Shown here piece after piece: positions 1-8,040 of a DNA stretch of 43,949 bases (positions within the stretch are counted from its first letter, which is position 1; each line of letters begins with the position of its first letter). Made by a program: the position numbers and the translations under genes. The notes under the pieces are model-generated. The model searched no databases, was not told the origin of the DNA, and saw nothing but the letters and a program-made list of their open reading frames with translations. Source of the DNA: Acidobacteriota bacterium (GTDB taxonomy: Bacteria > Acidobacteriota > Terriglobia > Acidiferrales > UBA7541); NCBI GenBank assembly GCA_003224235.1, contig QHYU01000185.1, positions 1 through 43,949 of the forward strand, given 5' to 3'.

Positions 1-144
1 CGCTCCTGCGCAGCGATACCGCCGCCACAGCCGCTTCGCCTGCCGATAACTCACCTCCAGCAGCGCCGCCGCGTCCACCAGCTTCAGCTCCTTGCTCTTC
101 ACTCGCGACAGCACTTCCACTCTCCGCAGCTCACGGCTGCTCAT
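1..144 (-). CDS. Transposase N-terminus (ISNCY-like), cut by the window edge
   Basis: Only the first 48 codons are visible; the gene continues beyond the left edge. The ATG lies at 142-144. The peptide starts MSSRELRRVEVLSRVKS and continues with a helix-turn-helix pattern (LLEVSYRQAKRLWRRYR), the usual N-terminal DNA-binding part of ISNCY/IS481-like transposases, in which a 'xxRQxxRLxxRY' helix recognises the element ends. About 44 bp upstream of the start are two direct repeats that look like the terminal binding sites of the element. Family assignment rests on this short N-terminus only. Confidence 0.6.
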   Translation of the reverse strand, partial: MSSRELRRVEVLSRVKSKELKLVDAAALLEVSYRQAKRLWRRYRCAGA

Positions 145-187
145 CGCTGTTCTCCCCAATGCGGCCTCCTTCCGAGGCCGTCAATTA

Positions 188-231
188 GGGGACATTTCTA
201 TCGAGGAGAAAAGGGGACATTATCATCGAGG
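188..231. repeat. Insertion-sequence end with two direct repeats
   Basis: Two copies of a GGGGACATT..ATCGAGG motif lie at 188-206 and 213-231, with a 25-bp period (first copy GGGGACATTTCTATCGAGG). They sit just upstream of the transposase start and probably mark the outer end of the element with duplicated transposase-binding sites. The matching opposite end is outside the window. Confidence 0.5.
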
Positions 232-296
232 TACAACATGCGCAGCGAGAGATGGGAGAGATGGACTCGCGACGAGGAATTTTGGACGGGCAAACT

Positions 297-363
297 GTAG
301 CGCCGGCCTTTTAGGCCGGCATGCAGACAGGGACCGTGCCGGGCTGAAGCCCGCCGCTACAAA
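297..363. repeat. Palindromic intergenic repeat (GTAGCGCCGG type)
   Basis: An inverted repeat opens with GTAGCGCCGGCCTTTTAGGC and closes with GCTGAAGCCCGCCGCTAC. Each arm is itself palindromic (GCCGGCC..GGCCGGC; GGGCTGAAGCCC). Elements of this style are dispersed in soil-bacterial genomes. A similar GTAGCGCC-containing palindrome lies at 41661-41740. Confidence 0.6.
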
Positions 364-469
364 AACGATGTAGCGCTGCCCCTCAGGGCAAGCCCTGTCA
401 TACCGAGGCCCGATCCCGCCTTGCGGGATGTCGGACCAAGAAATATCTTGTTGCATCGAGCAGGGTTGC

Positions 470-775
470 ACGCGGGAAGGCTGACCTCGCGGACGATATT
501 CGTGTTCTTGATGGCCAGCGCTTCCTCGAGGTCTTGCCCTTGACCCACTCGGTGCCGAGCGAAGAGCTGGCAATTGCGGAGCCGCAGCCGAACGTTTTGA
601 ACTCCGCTTCCTCGATGACTTGCGTCCCCGAATTAATCTTCGTCTGCAGCTTCATCACGTCGCCGCACTCGGGCGCGCCGACCACGCTGCTGCCCACATT
701 CGCGTCATTCTTCGGCAGGCTGCCGACTTCGCGCGCGTGATCGTAGTGATCAATGACTTTGTCCGAATGAGCCAT
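470..775 (-). pseudogene. iscU: iscU remnant: frameshifted and truncated Fe-S scaffold gene
   Basis: From ATG 775 the peptide reads MAHSDKVIDHYDHAREVGSL and continues with GAPECGDVMKL, TFGCGSAIASS and TEWVKGKT, the hallmarks of the IscU/NifU-N scaffold that assembles [2Fe-2S] clusters. Near 531 one base is lost; the family sequence resumes in the next frame as LEEALAIKNTNIVREVSLP. Homology ends at about 470, so the C-terminal helix and the third cluster cysteine are missing. Two of the three conserved cysteines remain (ECGD and FGCG). The start is in frame with the preceding small gene, so a read-through product is possible, but the frameshift and truncation make it non-functional as a scaffold. 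Confidence 0.8.
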
Positions 776-946
776 GTTGCCTTCGCTCTCGTACTTGCTT
801 TGTTTTCCAGACGCCTTCCGCACTTCTCGAATGATTTCACCAGCCATGTAGAAAGAGGTCCACGGCTCGCTTTCGAATCGCAAGGATTCCGACAAAAGGG
901 CGCCTTCCTCGATCAGCATGGTTCCCGTGTTCATGGTATCTGCCAT
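776..946 (-). pseudogene. Small 'MADT' gene, copy 1, running into the iscU remnant
   Basis: ATG 946 follows a GGAG ribosome-binding site. The peptide begins MADTMNTGTMLIEEG, then ESLRFESEPWTSFYMAGEII, and has no stop before it enters the iscU remnant in frame. A second copy at 5456-5578 has nearly the same first 40 residues. From memory, longer relatives carry about 20 extra residues between ESEP and the aromatic WTFFYMAGEI block; if so, both copies share the same internal deletion. I could not verify that. Function unknown; it is followed by a broken housekeeping gene in both places. Confidence 0.5.
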
Positions 947-957
947 TAGAGTCTCCG
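824..957. repeat. About 130-bp direct repeat, copy 1
   Basis: This block covers the ribosome-binding site and first 40 codons of the 'MADT' small gene. It matches 5456-5588 in the same orientation, starting at TTCTCGAATGATTTCACCAG (plus strand) in both places and ending at the GTCTCC just upstream of the start codons. The flanks differ: iscU here, groEL at the other copy. Confidence 0.8.
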
Positions 958-990
958 CTGCGTTTGCAGGGGCCCTCAGGACCGCCATGC

Positions 991-1206
991 TCACAGCTTC
1001 ACAGGGACTTGCTTCCCTAGGTTTGATCTGTTATCGACGTGGATCTCGATTCTGCGTTTGATAGAGAATAAAGTCAGAACCACCATGACGGCGCCCGCAC
1101 AAATTACAAAGCTTAGCGGTAGTTGGTAACTTGCGGAGGGACCCCATAACGCCACCATCAGGACCAACGCCGTAAGCGAAACCCACTTCACGATTCTCGG
1201 AACCAT
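991..1206 (-). CDS. Small two-helix membrane protein, function unknown
   Basis: A 71-residue protein starting MVPRIVKWVSLTALVLMVAL. Two hydrophobic segments (about residues 7-22 and 28-48) are separated by a short turn and followed by a basic, polar tail (IKRRIEIHVDNRSN), so the product is probably an inner-membrane protein with a cytoplasmic C-terminus. It lies downstream of the ABM-domain gene on the same strand, within a likely transcription unit. It occupies the position held by the 75-aa gene in the parallel Hsp20 locus, but the two small proteins share no visible sequence. No family recognised. Confidence 0.5.
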   Translation of the reverse strand: MVPRIVKWVSLTALVLMVALWGPSASYQLPLSFVICAGAVMVVLTLFSIKRRIEIHVDNRSNLGKQVPVKL

Positions 1207-1297
1207 CTCGTTTCTTCGTCCACTTTCACATTCGCTGCAGAAGTAAGAGGGCGGACTTGGCCCGCCCCCCCACTGAACGAAAAGACCTAGCCGGCTC

Positions 1298-1618
1298 TTA
1301 AGCCGTTACTGCAGCGGCGATCTTGTGGAACGTCGAGTTGGAAACCTCATAGGTTTCAACTTGAGGAGTTCCCTCAGTACATCTCGCTAGGATCTTCGTC
1401 ACTTCTGGATAGGTCCCGCGGTTGTAAGCTTCCGCGTTCTCTGCTCTGTCCCACAAACTGATTCCGAACGCTTGCGTTCCGTTCGGGGCAACAAACGTGA
1501 TTTCGTCCTGGAACCCTTTCTGTTTTCGGAGCAGAGGAATGACTTCCTTATCCAGACTCTGCGTAAACTCCGTAACGTTATTCGGCTTCAGATGCATAGA
1601 AACTTTGCGTGCAAACAT
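1298..1618 (-). CDS. ABM-domain (dimeric alpha/beta-barrel) protein
   Basis: The 106-residue protein begins MFARKVSMHLKPNNVTEFTQ and contains the pattern LDKEVIPLLRKQKGFQDEIT...ISLWDRAENAEAYNRGTYPEV. That pattern is typical of small antibiotic-biosynthesis-monooxygenase-like ferredoxin-fold proteins, where a Trp-containing strand (SLWD) and the following helix line the pocket. Many such proteins are stress-associated and not true monooxygenases; substrate unknown. ATG 1618 is chosen because AAGGAGG lies 5 bases upstream, whereas an upstream in-frame start would sit inside the leader. The promoter and leader closely resemble those of the Hsp20 gene at 6431, so the two genes are probably co-regulated. 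Confidence 0.75.
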   Translation of the reverse strand: MFARKVSMHLKPNNVTEFTQSLDKEVIPLLRKQKGFQDEITFVAPNGTQAFGISLWDRAENAEAYNRGTYPEVTKILARCTEGTPQVETYEVSNSTFHKIAAAVTA

Positions 1619-1620
1619 GG

Positions 1621-1635
1621 CAACCTCCTTGGTTG
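1621..1635 (-). promoter_or_regulatory. Leader hairpin overlapping the ribosome-binding site (ABM gene)
   Basis: On the minus strand CAACCAAGGAGGTTG folds into a 5-bp stem (CAACC/GGTTG) with loop AAGGA. The Shine-Dalgarno AAGGAGG lies partly in the loop and partly in the stem. The same 15 bases occur at the same place before the Hsp20 start. A simple temperature-sensitive hairpin is possible; the stem is short. Confidence 0.4.
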
Positions 1636-1659
1636 TCGTGGCCAAGGGCGGATTGCAGA

Positions 1660-1790
1660 TAACCAACTGTAGTTTAGATTACCTTATGACTCCCTCAGTC
1701 GTTAACCACAATAAGTGAATTCACTTGCCGTGTCAAGAAGAATCTTAAATTATCTTACATCATTAATCTGATAAGTTAATCGAGCGGAGG
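1660..1790 (-). promoter_or_regulatory. Duplicated promoter region, copy 1 (ABM gene)
   Basis: A TTGACA -35 box (minus strand, 1736-1731) and TATTGT -10 (1713-1708) are separated by 17 bp. Around them are AGTGAATTCACT (a perfect 12-bp palindrome in the spacer), the word TAAGATAAT upstream and a variant TAAGGTAAT downstream. Nearly the whole AT-rich segment aligns with 6470-6605 in front of Hsp20, including the TTAACTT start and the GATAATCTAAACT part of the leader. The surrounding genome is GC-rich, so conservation here is likely functional. Confidence 0.65.
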
Positions 1791-1823
1791 CGGAGGCACC
1801 CCGTTGGAAGGCGACCCTCCTCG

Positions 1824-1872
1824 GGTAGTAGCACAGGCACTCCCTGCCTGTGAGCTTTAAATGGAACATCCC
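1824..1872. repeat. Hairpin repeat GCACAGGCA..TGCCTGTG, copy 1
   Basis: GTAGCACAGGCACTCCCTGCCTGTGAGC followed by TTAAATGGAACATCC matches 6731-6776. The core is an inverted repeat of about 9 bp around a short loop. Both copies lie just upstream of the duplicated promoter. Here it also sits just past the rpoD stop codon and could act as part of its terminator. Confidence 0.65.
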
Positions 1873-1897
1873 TGCACAGCCAAGCGGCAGTCTAGAG

Positions 1898-3616
<1,719 letters not shown>

Positions 3617-3639
3617 AGGTTCCTCCCCTGGTCAGGCCA

Positions 3640-4060
3640 CTGCCAGAGTTAGCCGGGCCTGCCCCAAAGGCAATACCATGGTCGAAACAGGGACACCTGG
3701 ACGCCGTTAGTGGATCAGCACAAAGAAAATTGTGGGATTCCACATGTGAGGCGTGACTGTCCGTCGCGCTGCTCTTGGTGCGTCCTGGCCCTGACCGCTC
3801 CGATGCTCTCGGGGCCCGCGCCGTACATCTTATCCGTAGCGAGCCGACCTCGACATTACGCGGCTCAATTACCCTGCCTGCATGTGCCCCTGTCAACGCT
3901 TCACGTTGAGCCTTGCGACTGCACGCGCATGACTCGGGGTCAGGATGGCTTGCTAAGCCTACGACTCTTTCATTCGTGACTCCACGCCGGTTTATCCCGG
4001 CGCCTCCAACCGTTTCGGCATGGCCCAGAATCCGCGCCAAAGTCACACCTAGGAAGGGGT
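3640..4060 (-). other. Intergenic stretch with consecutive hairpins; possible structured RNA
   Basis: No convincing gene lies here. Open frames exist on both strands but lack ribosome-binding sites and recognisable domains. Reading the minus strand, several short stem-loops follow each other: GCCGGGATAAACCGGC, GGCTTAGCAAGCC and CAACGTGAAGCGTTG. The stretch lies between khpA and rpoD and could be the rpoD leader. I have the impression that similar sequence is annotated as short hypothetical proteins in unrelated genomes, but cannot check this. It could also be a relic of a mobile element. Confidence 0.3.
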
Positions 4061-4069
4061 GGACCGGCA

Positions 4070-4300
4070 CTACTCGAGGATTTCCAACGTGACGCGCTTT
4101 CGCAGCTTCATGCCCGCCGCACCCAGGATGGTGCGGATGGACTCGGCCGTGCGCCCCTGGCGGCCGATCACTTTCCCGAGGTCGCTGGGGTGGACGCGCA
4201 ACTCAAACACGATGACCTGTTCGCCTTCGATCGCACGGACCTGAACGTGGTCGGGGTTATCCACGAGCGCCTTTGCAATCGCCTCTATCAGCTCCTTCAT
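4070..4300 (-). CDS. khpA: KH-domain RNA-binding protein KhpA
   Basis: The 76-residue protein is a single type II KH domain of the usual KhpA (YlqC) length. The RNA-binding GxxG loop is GRQG at residues 46-49 ([20 protein letters not shown]), followed by the conserved helix and the last strand [10 protein letters not shown]. KhpA forms a dimer or pairs with KhpB and binds many small RNAs and mRNAs in the cytoplasm; in Firmicutes it affects cell division and elongation. The start is set by GGAGGTGGACC directly before ATG. It is usually found in rpsP-khpA-rimM-trmD operons. Here none of those neighbours is present, which fits the rearranged state of this region. Confidence 0.93.
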   Translation of the reverse strand: MKELIEAIAKALVDNPDHVQVRAIEGEQVIVFELRVHPSDLGKVIGRQGRTAESIRTILGAAGMKLRKRVTLEILE

Positions 4301-4651
4301 GGTCCACCTCCGCGTCCGCGCCGGTATCAGCAGGAAGTCGAGCGTGTGCGTGTAAACTGAAAGTGCGTGTAAACTTGAATCCTGATTCTACTACTCAGCA
4401 TGACACAACGCTGCCCAACTCGAAACTATAAGTCGTCGAGAATAGCACCCGAGGGCGTTCGGAAGTGGAAGGGCTCTCCTGGTTCGAATGGTTTTGGCGC
4501 GCAGATAGAACTTGGAGAAGAGACGGCCTTCACCAGGTGTGCGCGCCGGCAGTAAGGGACACTCATCGCTCTGAAGGCGTAGCGAGGAAAGCGCCGACGG
4601 GCCACCGCTGCGCGCTCAAGCGTGGCCCGCCGGAGATACCGCATGCAGGCT
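4301..4651. other. Intergenic region upstream of khpA, no gene recognised
   Basis: The only structure I see is a tandem pair of 13-bp words, GTGCGTGTAAACT, at 4346-4358 and 4363-4375 (17-bp period). An open frame on the minus strand (4426-4644, ending GEPFHFRTPSGAILDDL) has no ribosome-binding site and no known family, so I do not call it. Confidence 0.4.
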
Positions 4652-5068
4652 CTAGGTTCCCGCAGCGGCGGCAGCGGTTTGATCTAGAATCGCCACCGCC
4701 TGACCGACTTCCGCAACGCCAAAAATCAAAAGAGGCGCGTTCGCACCTGGCTCAACCCCGCAGTAAGCGTAGTTGATGTTGATGTTGGCTTCGCCCAGTC
4801 GGGAAGCGGCTCGCGCTAGCTCGCCCGGCCGGTGTGGAAGTTTGACTAGAGCGACTTCCACCTCTGTGTAGGTCACGCGCTCGGCATCCAGGACCGTCTT
4901 GGCGGTCGTCGGGTTGTCCACCACTAAGCGAACCAGGCTCTGTCCCACTGAGGGGAACGCTTGGAAAGCTAGGATGTTCACTCCGCGGTCAGCCAGTGCT
5001 CGGCTTAGCTTTCCGATAGTCCCCGGCCGGTCCTCCAGCCGAAAGGCCAATTCTTTGGTCGTGGGCAT
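4652..5068 (-). CDS. Tandem ACT-domain protein
   Basis: The 138-residue protein contains two ACT-like ferredoxin-fold domains. The first (about 1-65) begins KELAFRLEDRPGTIGKLSRAL and contains RGVNILAFQ; the second (about 70-130) contains LPHRPGELARAASRLGEANI. The 'RPG' turn in each domain is the usual amino-acid binding loop. Stand-alone double ACT proteins of this size are thought to sense amino acids; no catalytic domain is present. The C-terminus is an alanine run. ATG 5068 follows GGAGGACAACAAAC. It is on the same strand as, but not tightly linked to, khpA. Confidence 0.8.
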   Translation of the reverse strand: MPTTKELAFRLEDRPGTIGKLSRALADRGVNILAFQAFPSVGQSLVRLVVDNPTTAKTVLDAERVTYTEVEVALVKLPHRPGELARAASRLGEANININYAYCGVEPGANAPLLIFGVAEVGQAVAILDQTAAAAAGT

Positions 5069-5221
5069 GTTTGTTGTCCTCCTTCATATCAACGTTCCCG
5101 GAACGCAGAGAGCGTTCCTGCGAAATCGAAACTCTCCGATTTCGACTTGCCAGTTGCCGACATCATACGTACGTCCGCCTTCTTCTCGTGCCGCCGTGGC
5201 CTCCGGGCGCCCGTGGCCTTC

Positions 5222-5305
5222 ATTTCCTCTTCCTGGATGTCGGCCACCAGGGCTTCGGTGGTCAGCGTCAAGGCGGCGATAGACGCGGCGTTCAAGCGGG
5301 CGCGG
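5222..5305 (-). pseudogene. groEL: groEL 3'-terminal fragment (minus strand)
   Basis: The minus strand encodes RARLNAASIAALTLTTEALV followed by ADIQEEE, which matches the last conserved helix of the GroEL chaperonin (usually LQNAASIAxLxLTTEALVxEIxE). The glycine/methionine-rich GroEL tail is absent; the frame continues into unrelated basic sequence. It lies head-to-head with another groEL piece at 5313-5417, so an inversion broke the gene. No intact chaperonin gene is present in the window. Confidence 0.75.
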
Positions 5306-5312
5306 GACGCCA

Positions 5313-5417
5313 GATCGCGAGGGCACGGTCGTGGTGGACCGTGTTCGGGAGTCGAAGGACGAAAACTTCCGCTTCGACGCGGAAACCGGAGAATTTGGCG
5401 ACCTGGTCAAGGCCGGA
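5313..5417 (+). pseudogene. groEL: groEL internal fragment (plus strand, inverted)
   Basis: The plus strand encodes DREGTVVVDRVRESKDENFR followed by FDAETGEFGDLVKAG. This is the GroEL segment that should directly precede the NAASIA helix. Here it is oriented opposite to that helix and separated from it by only about 7 bp. It then runs into the antisense of the repeated 'MADT' block at 5456. No start or stop signals fit it. Confidence 0.75.
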
Positions 5418-5455
5418 AAAGAGTTCGGGAAGCTGGAACGGAAAAGGTTTCGCGA

Positions 5456-5578
5456 TTCTCGAATGATTTCACCAGCCATGTAGAAAAAGGTCCAGGGCTC
5501 GCTTTCGAATCGCAAGGATTCCGGCATAGGGGCGCCTTCCTTCATCAGGATGGTTCCTGTTTTGATTGTATCTGCCAT
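5456..5578 (-). pseudogene. Small 'MADT' gene, copy 2, truncated by groEL debris
   Basis: ATG 5578 follows AAGGAGACGCCA, a good ribosome-binding site. The peptide MADTIKTGTILMKEGAPMPE, then SLRFESEPWTFFYMAGEII, matches copy 1 at 946-824. After GEIIRE the frame continues without a stop through antisense groEL sequence, which is unlikely to be a real protein. Translation signals survive, so a short product could still be made. It sits downstream of hsp20 and the 75-aa gene on the same strand. Confidence 0.5.
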
Positions 5579-5588
5579 TGGCGTCTCC
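5456..5588. repeat. About 130-bp direct repeat, copy 2
   Basis: Second copy of the block described at 824-957, in the same orientation. The two copies differ by scattered substitutions, so the duplication is not brand new. Confidence 0.8.
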
Positions 5589-5686
5589 TTTACAGTGGTG
5601 GCCCGCCCCCACCGGTCGGCTTCAGGCGCCCACCTCAGCAGCGGGCCAAGAAGTTTTGCGGCCACGCCCCTTGGCCCGCTGGCAGC

Positions 5687-5914
5687 TTACCTGACGGTTT
5701 CTTGGGAGCCTTGCAGTTCCGCCACCTTCCGGATGCGCAGAACCAGCGGGTTGCCGTTGTGGGGCAGCGGCCGCAGGTTGAGGATGGGATGTCCCGGTTT
5801 GCAAGTGACGACAAACTGCTCGCCACTTGGTGTGGTGACCTCAAACTTGCCGGACTCGTCGTACAGAGCCTCGGCGAGATTGTAGGCAGTGATCGTCTCA
5901 TTTAGGCCCAACAT
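5687..5914 (-). CDS. Small soluble protein downstream of Hsp20, function unknown
   Basis: The 75-residue protein begins MLGLNETITAYNLAEALYDE and has a strand-rich middle (KFEVTTPSGEQFVVTCKPGH) with one cysteine. There is no signal peptide or membrane helix. GGGAGGTACCACT precedes ATG 5914. It starts about 60 bp after the hsp20 stop on the same strand, so it is probably co-transcribed and heat- or stress-induced. I do not recognise the family. Confidence 0.65.
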   Translation of the reverse strand: MLGLNETITAYNLAEALYDESGKFEVTTPSGEQFVVTCKPGHPILNLRPLPHNGNPLVLRIRKVAELQGSQETVR

Positions 5915-5972
5915 AGTGGTACCTCCCTGGGTATGGGGGCCGGAGCGCTGACCCCCGTATATGAGATGTGGA

Positions 5973-6431
5973 TTATTTGTTGTTTGCTGAGACGCTGATC
6001 TTTATCTGCTTCGGCTTAGATTCCTCACGCTTCGCCATATGCAGGGTCAAGACCCCATTGCGATACTCGGCCCGAATGTTCTCGGGGCTGACCGTGTTCG
6101 GTAGGGAGAAGCTCCGCATGAACGGACCATAGGCGCGTTCAACTCGGAGGAAATTGTCCTGGTTGACGTCCTTCTCGAGCTTCCGCTCTCCGCGGATGGT
6201 CAAGGTATTGTTTTCGACGCGTACGTCAATGTCCTTGTCTTGGAGATCCGGCAGGTCGGCCTTTACGACCAATTCGTTCTCGGTTTCATATATGTCCACT
6301 GGTGGCGCCCAGGTTGCCAGGTCGGCATGACCCGAGCGGTCGTGAGTAAAGCTGCCCTCGAACAAACGGTTGACTTGGTCCTGTAAAGATGTCAAACCGC
6401 GGGACTGGTCCCAACGTGTAATGGTGTTCAT
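5973..6431 (-). CDS. hsp20: Hsp20-family small heat-shock protein
   Basis: The 152-residue protein begins MNTITRWDQSRGLTSLQDQV. The N-terminal helix ends in NRLFEG, the usual start of bacterial class A small heat-shock proteins. The alpha-crystallin domain (about 42-140) runs from WAPPVDIYETENELVVKADL to YRNGVLTLHMAKRE, with the conserved GVLTL motif, and the C-terminal anchor is the PKQIKISV (I-x-I/V) tail that mediates oligomer assembly. It holds unfolding proteins in the cytoplasm. ATG 6431 is chosen over the upstream in-frame ATGs because AAGGAGG lies 5 bases before it. The promoter and leader are duplicated at the ABM gene (1618). Confidence 0.95.
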   Translation of the reverse strand: MNTITRWDQSRGLTSLQDQVNRLFEGSFTHDRSGHADLATWAPPVDIYETENELVVKADLPDLQDKDIDVRVENNTLTIRGERKLEKDVNQDNFLRVERAYGPFMRSFSLPNTVSPENIRAEYRNGVLTLHMAKREESKPKQIKISVSANNK

Positions 6432-6433
6432 GT

Positions 6434-6448
6434 CAACCTCCTTGGTTG
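6434..6448 (-). promoter_or_regulatory. Leader hairpin overlapping the hsp20 ribosome-binding site
   Basis: The minus strand again has CAACCAAGGAGGTTG (stem CAACC/GGTTG) just before the start codon. A further perfect hairpin, CGGCCTTTGGCCG, lies a few bases upstream. Small heat-shock genes are often controlled by RNA thermometers that mask the ribosome-binding site. The short stem makes this plausible but unproven. Confidence 0.45.
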
Positions 6449-6469
6449 TCATGGCGGCCAAAGGCCGAT

Positions 6470-6605
6470 GCTAGATAACCCACTTTAGTTTAGATTATCT
6501 TATGATTCCCTTCGGTCCATTAACGATACTGAGTGAATTAACTTGACGTGTCAAGCAGAATCTGCAATTATCTTACAGTGTTAATTTTACCAAGTTAATC
6601 AAAAG
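6470..6605 (-). promoter_or_regulatory. Duplicated promoter region, copy 2 (hsp20)
   Basis: A -35 TTGACA (minus strand, 6554-6549) lies inside the inverted repeat CTTGACACGTCAAG (arms CTTGAC/GTCAAG). The word TAAGATAAT occurs twice, once upstream and once in the leader. The -10 is weak: CAGTAT at 17-bp spacing. The segment aligns along its full length with 1660-1790. No CIRCE element (TTAGCACTC..GAGTGCTAA) is present, so HrcA control is unlikely; the conserved palindrome may bind another regulator. Confidence 0.6.
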
Positions 6606-6730
6606 GAGGCGCGCCGCGATCCCGCCATCTTCAGTCGTGCCGTTAAGGGCCCTCCCGGGTGCCCCATCCTCGCGCACCAGTCCCGCCTGCCCTGAGCATA
6701 GCCGAAGGGAGCGAGGGTGGGTCATTGGTT

Positions 6731-6776
6731 CGGGTAGCACAGGCACTCCTGCCTGTGCTCCTTAAATGGAACATCC
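6731..6776. repeat. Hairpin repeat GCACAGGCA..TGCCTGTGC, copy 2
   Basis: GTAGCACAGGCACTCCTGCCTGTGC has a perfect 9-bp stem and a 4-base loop and is followed by TTAAATGGAACATCC. It matches 1824-1872. It lies between the 3' end of the MmcQ-type gene and the hsp20 promoter and may terminate transcription of the former. Confidence 0.65.
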
Positions 6777-7160
6777 TCAGGTACGGGCTTTGACGAGCGC
6801 GGCGAGTCGCTTTGGTGCGATTAGGCGGTAGCTGCCGAGCACCAGCTCGGCCACTTCGTCCCAATCAACGTGGCCCACGTCCAGGCGAAGCGCGACCCAA
6901 CCTCTCGGCCCAATATACGCGGGCAGGTAAAATCTGTCAGGCTGAGCAGCGGCTAGGGCAGTGTTATCTCCGGGCAACACCTTGCAGGTGACCGCGACGA
7001 TGCCGTCGCCGTGATGGTCGCTTAGGTAGTATGCGAAGGTCCTCTTCCGAACCAGAAACGCAGCGTGTTGCCCGTGACACTGGCGCGCCGTCTCCGGGAG
7101 CGCAAGCGAAATCTTCGTCAGGCGAATGAGGCGCGGATCTTGCGCAAGACGTTTGGCCAT
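6777..7160 (-). CDS. MmcQ/YjbR-family protein
   Basis: The 127-residue protein begins MAKRLAQDPRLIRLTKISLA and carries the family pattern: LPETARQCHGQHAAFLVRKR, FAYYLSDHHGDGIVAVTCKV, an aromatic/proline middle (FYLPAYIGPRGWVALRLD) and a final WDEVAELVLGSYRLIAPKRL helix. MmcQ/YjbR (DUF419) proteins have a CyaY-like fold and are annotated as DNA-binding, without a settled function. ATG 7160 gives the family length; an upstream extension is open but lacks family character. The stop codon touches the hairpin repeat. Confidence 0.8.
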   Translation of the reverse strand: MAKRLAQDPRLIRLTKISLALPETARQCHGQHAAFLVRKRTFAYYLSDHHGDGIVAVTCKVLPGDNTALAAAQPDRFYLPAYIGPRGWVALRLDVGHVDWDEVAELVLGSYRLIAPKRLAALVKART

Positions 7161-7420
7161 ACCAGTGCTGCTCAATCGATACCCAAAGGCCTCCCGCAGA
7201 AGGCCCAGAAGCAAAAGAACGTATCAAATGCTTTAGTCAAATTCCACAGTCACGCTCGGGGTGCTTGATTGCGCCCAACTGGGAAGGCTGCATCGCTGGG
7301 CCGTCTAACGCGTCTCGTGCACCGAGGGTGTTCCTGCATCACGCCCTGACGAAGCCGTGCCCCGAGGAGAACTGCCTTTGAGTTTGAATGGGCCGGCATC
7401 CTCAGTCGTGCATTGAATGG

Positions 7421-7840
7421 CTAGAATTCCGCTCCCCGCTTCTCAAATCGATGGCGCCTTACGGTGTGAGACTCAGTGTGGAACATGATGTGGTTTACGC
7501 GGTGTACCCTTAGGCTGGAAATGTTCAACCTGAGCGTCGGTACTCGTCCGTTATAGTCTTCGGGCTCGCGTGCATCAAGCGGATCGCGGTTCGAGGTGGC
7601 AGATGGCGATTCTGGGGGCACTTCCTCCCACACCGAGTAGTCGATCTCCAGGCCGTCTTCAGTCTCGACGTAGAGGTCAGCAGAGATCTCCGCGCCTTTG
7701 GGGATATCCAGTGCTTGCACACGCGCAGCCTTGTGGAACAGAACCACATTGAGCTTGCCTTCACTGCCCTGCACAGAGGGATAGAGAATTCCGTCCAGAG
7801 AAGGATTCGCATCAGTCCCGAGGAAGTCAGCGATTGCCTG
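7421..7840 (-). pseudogene. RES-domain protein, C-terminal fragment
   Basis: The frame contains QAIADFLGTDANPSLDGILY then PSVQGSEGKLNVVLFHKAAR, the C-terminal signature of RES-domain proteins (ParT/Res toxins that consume NAD+). It continues through an acidic tail to a stop at 7421. The N-terminal half with the catalytic Arg and Tyr is missing. Its 5' side joins directly, out of frame, to the start of a DUF262 gene at about 7841, so a deletion removed the rest of both genes. Longer relatives are often orphan toxins or defence-island genes. Not functional as it stands. Confidence 0.65.
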
Positions 7841-7974
7841 CTATCAATCAGTTTTGCTGCCTGGGCGTTCGTCCAAACGAAGTCTCTCTGGAATCTCGGA
7901 ATTTTGATGCGGCCAGAATCAATGTCCGTAAAGAGGTGTTCATATTTCTTTGTCTGGTTCTCAGGCTGCAGCAT
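7841..7974 (-). pseudogene. DUF262 (GmrSD-like) N-terminal fragment
   Basis: The first 45 codons read MLQPENQTKKYEHLFTDIDS, then GRIKIPRFQRDFVWTNAQAA and KLIDS. This is the start of DUF262 proteins, whose (I/V)P.FQR.(F/Y).W motif forms part of the DNA-modification-sensing ParB-like nucleotidase in GmrSD/BrxU-type restriction. After KLIDS homology stops and the sequence becomes out-of-frame RES-domain DNA. The gene is therefore a relic of a defence gene. Confidence 0.7.
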
Positions 7975-8040
7975 ATTCAGTCACCTCGCGCTCCGGTTCT
8001 CGAGACCACATTCGACTTAAAGAACTGCTCTCTAAGGACG

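Noticed and set aside
398-994. One 198-aa minus-strand protein spanning MADT copy 1 and iscU
   Set aside because: It is better explained as a small gene read through into an iscU remnant; the C-terminal part after the frameshift has no homology.
5147-5905. 252-codon plus-strand open frame
   Set aside because: It crosses groEL debris, the MADT block and the antisense of the 75-aa gene; its sequence is not that of a real protein.
6470-6605. CIRCE/HrcA operator before hsp20
   Set aside because: No TTAGCACTC-N9-GAGTGCTAA element; the palindrome present is different.
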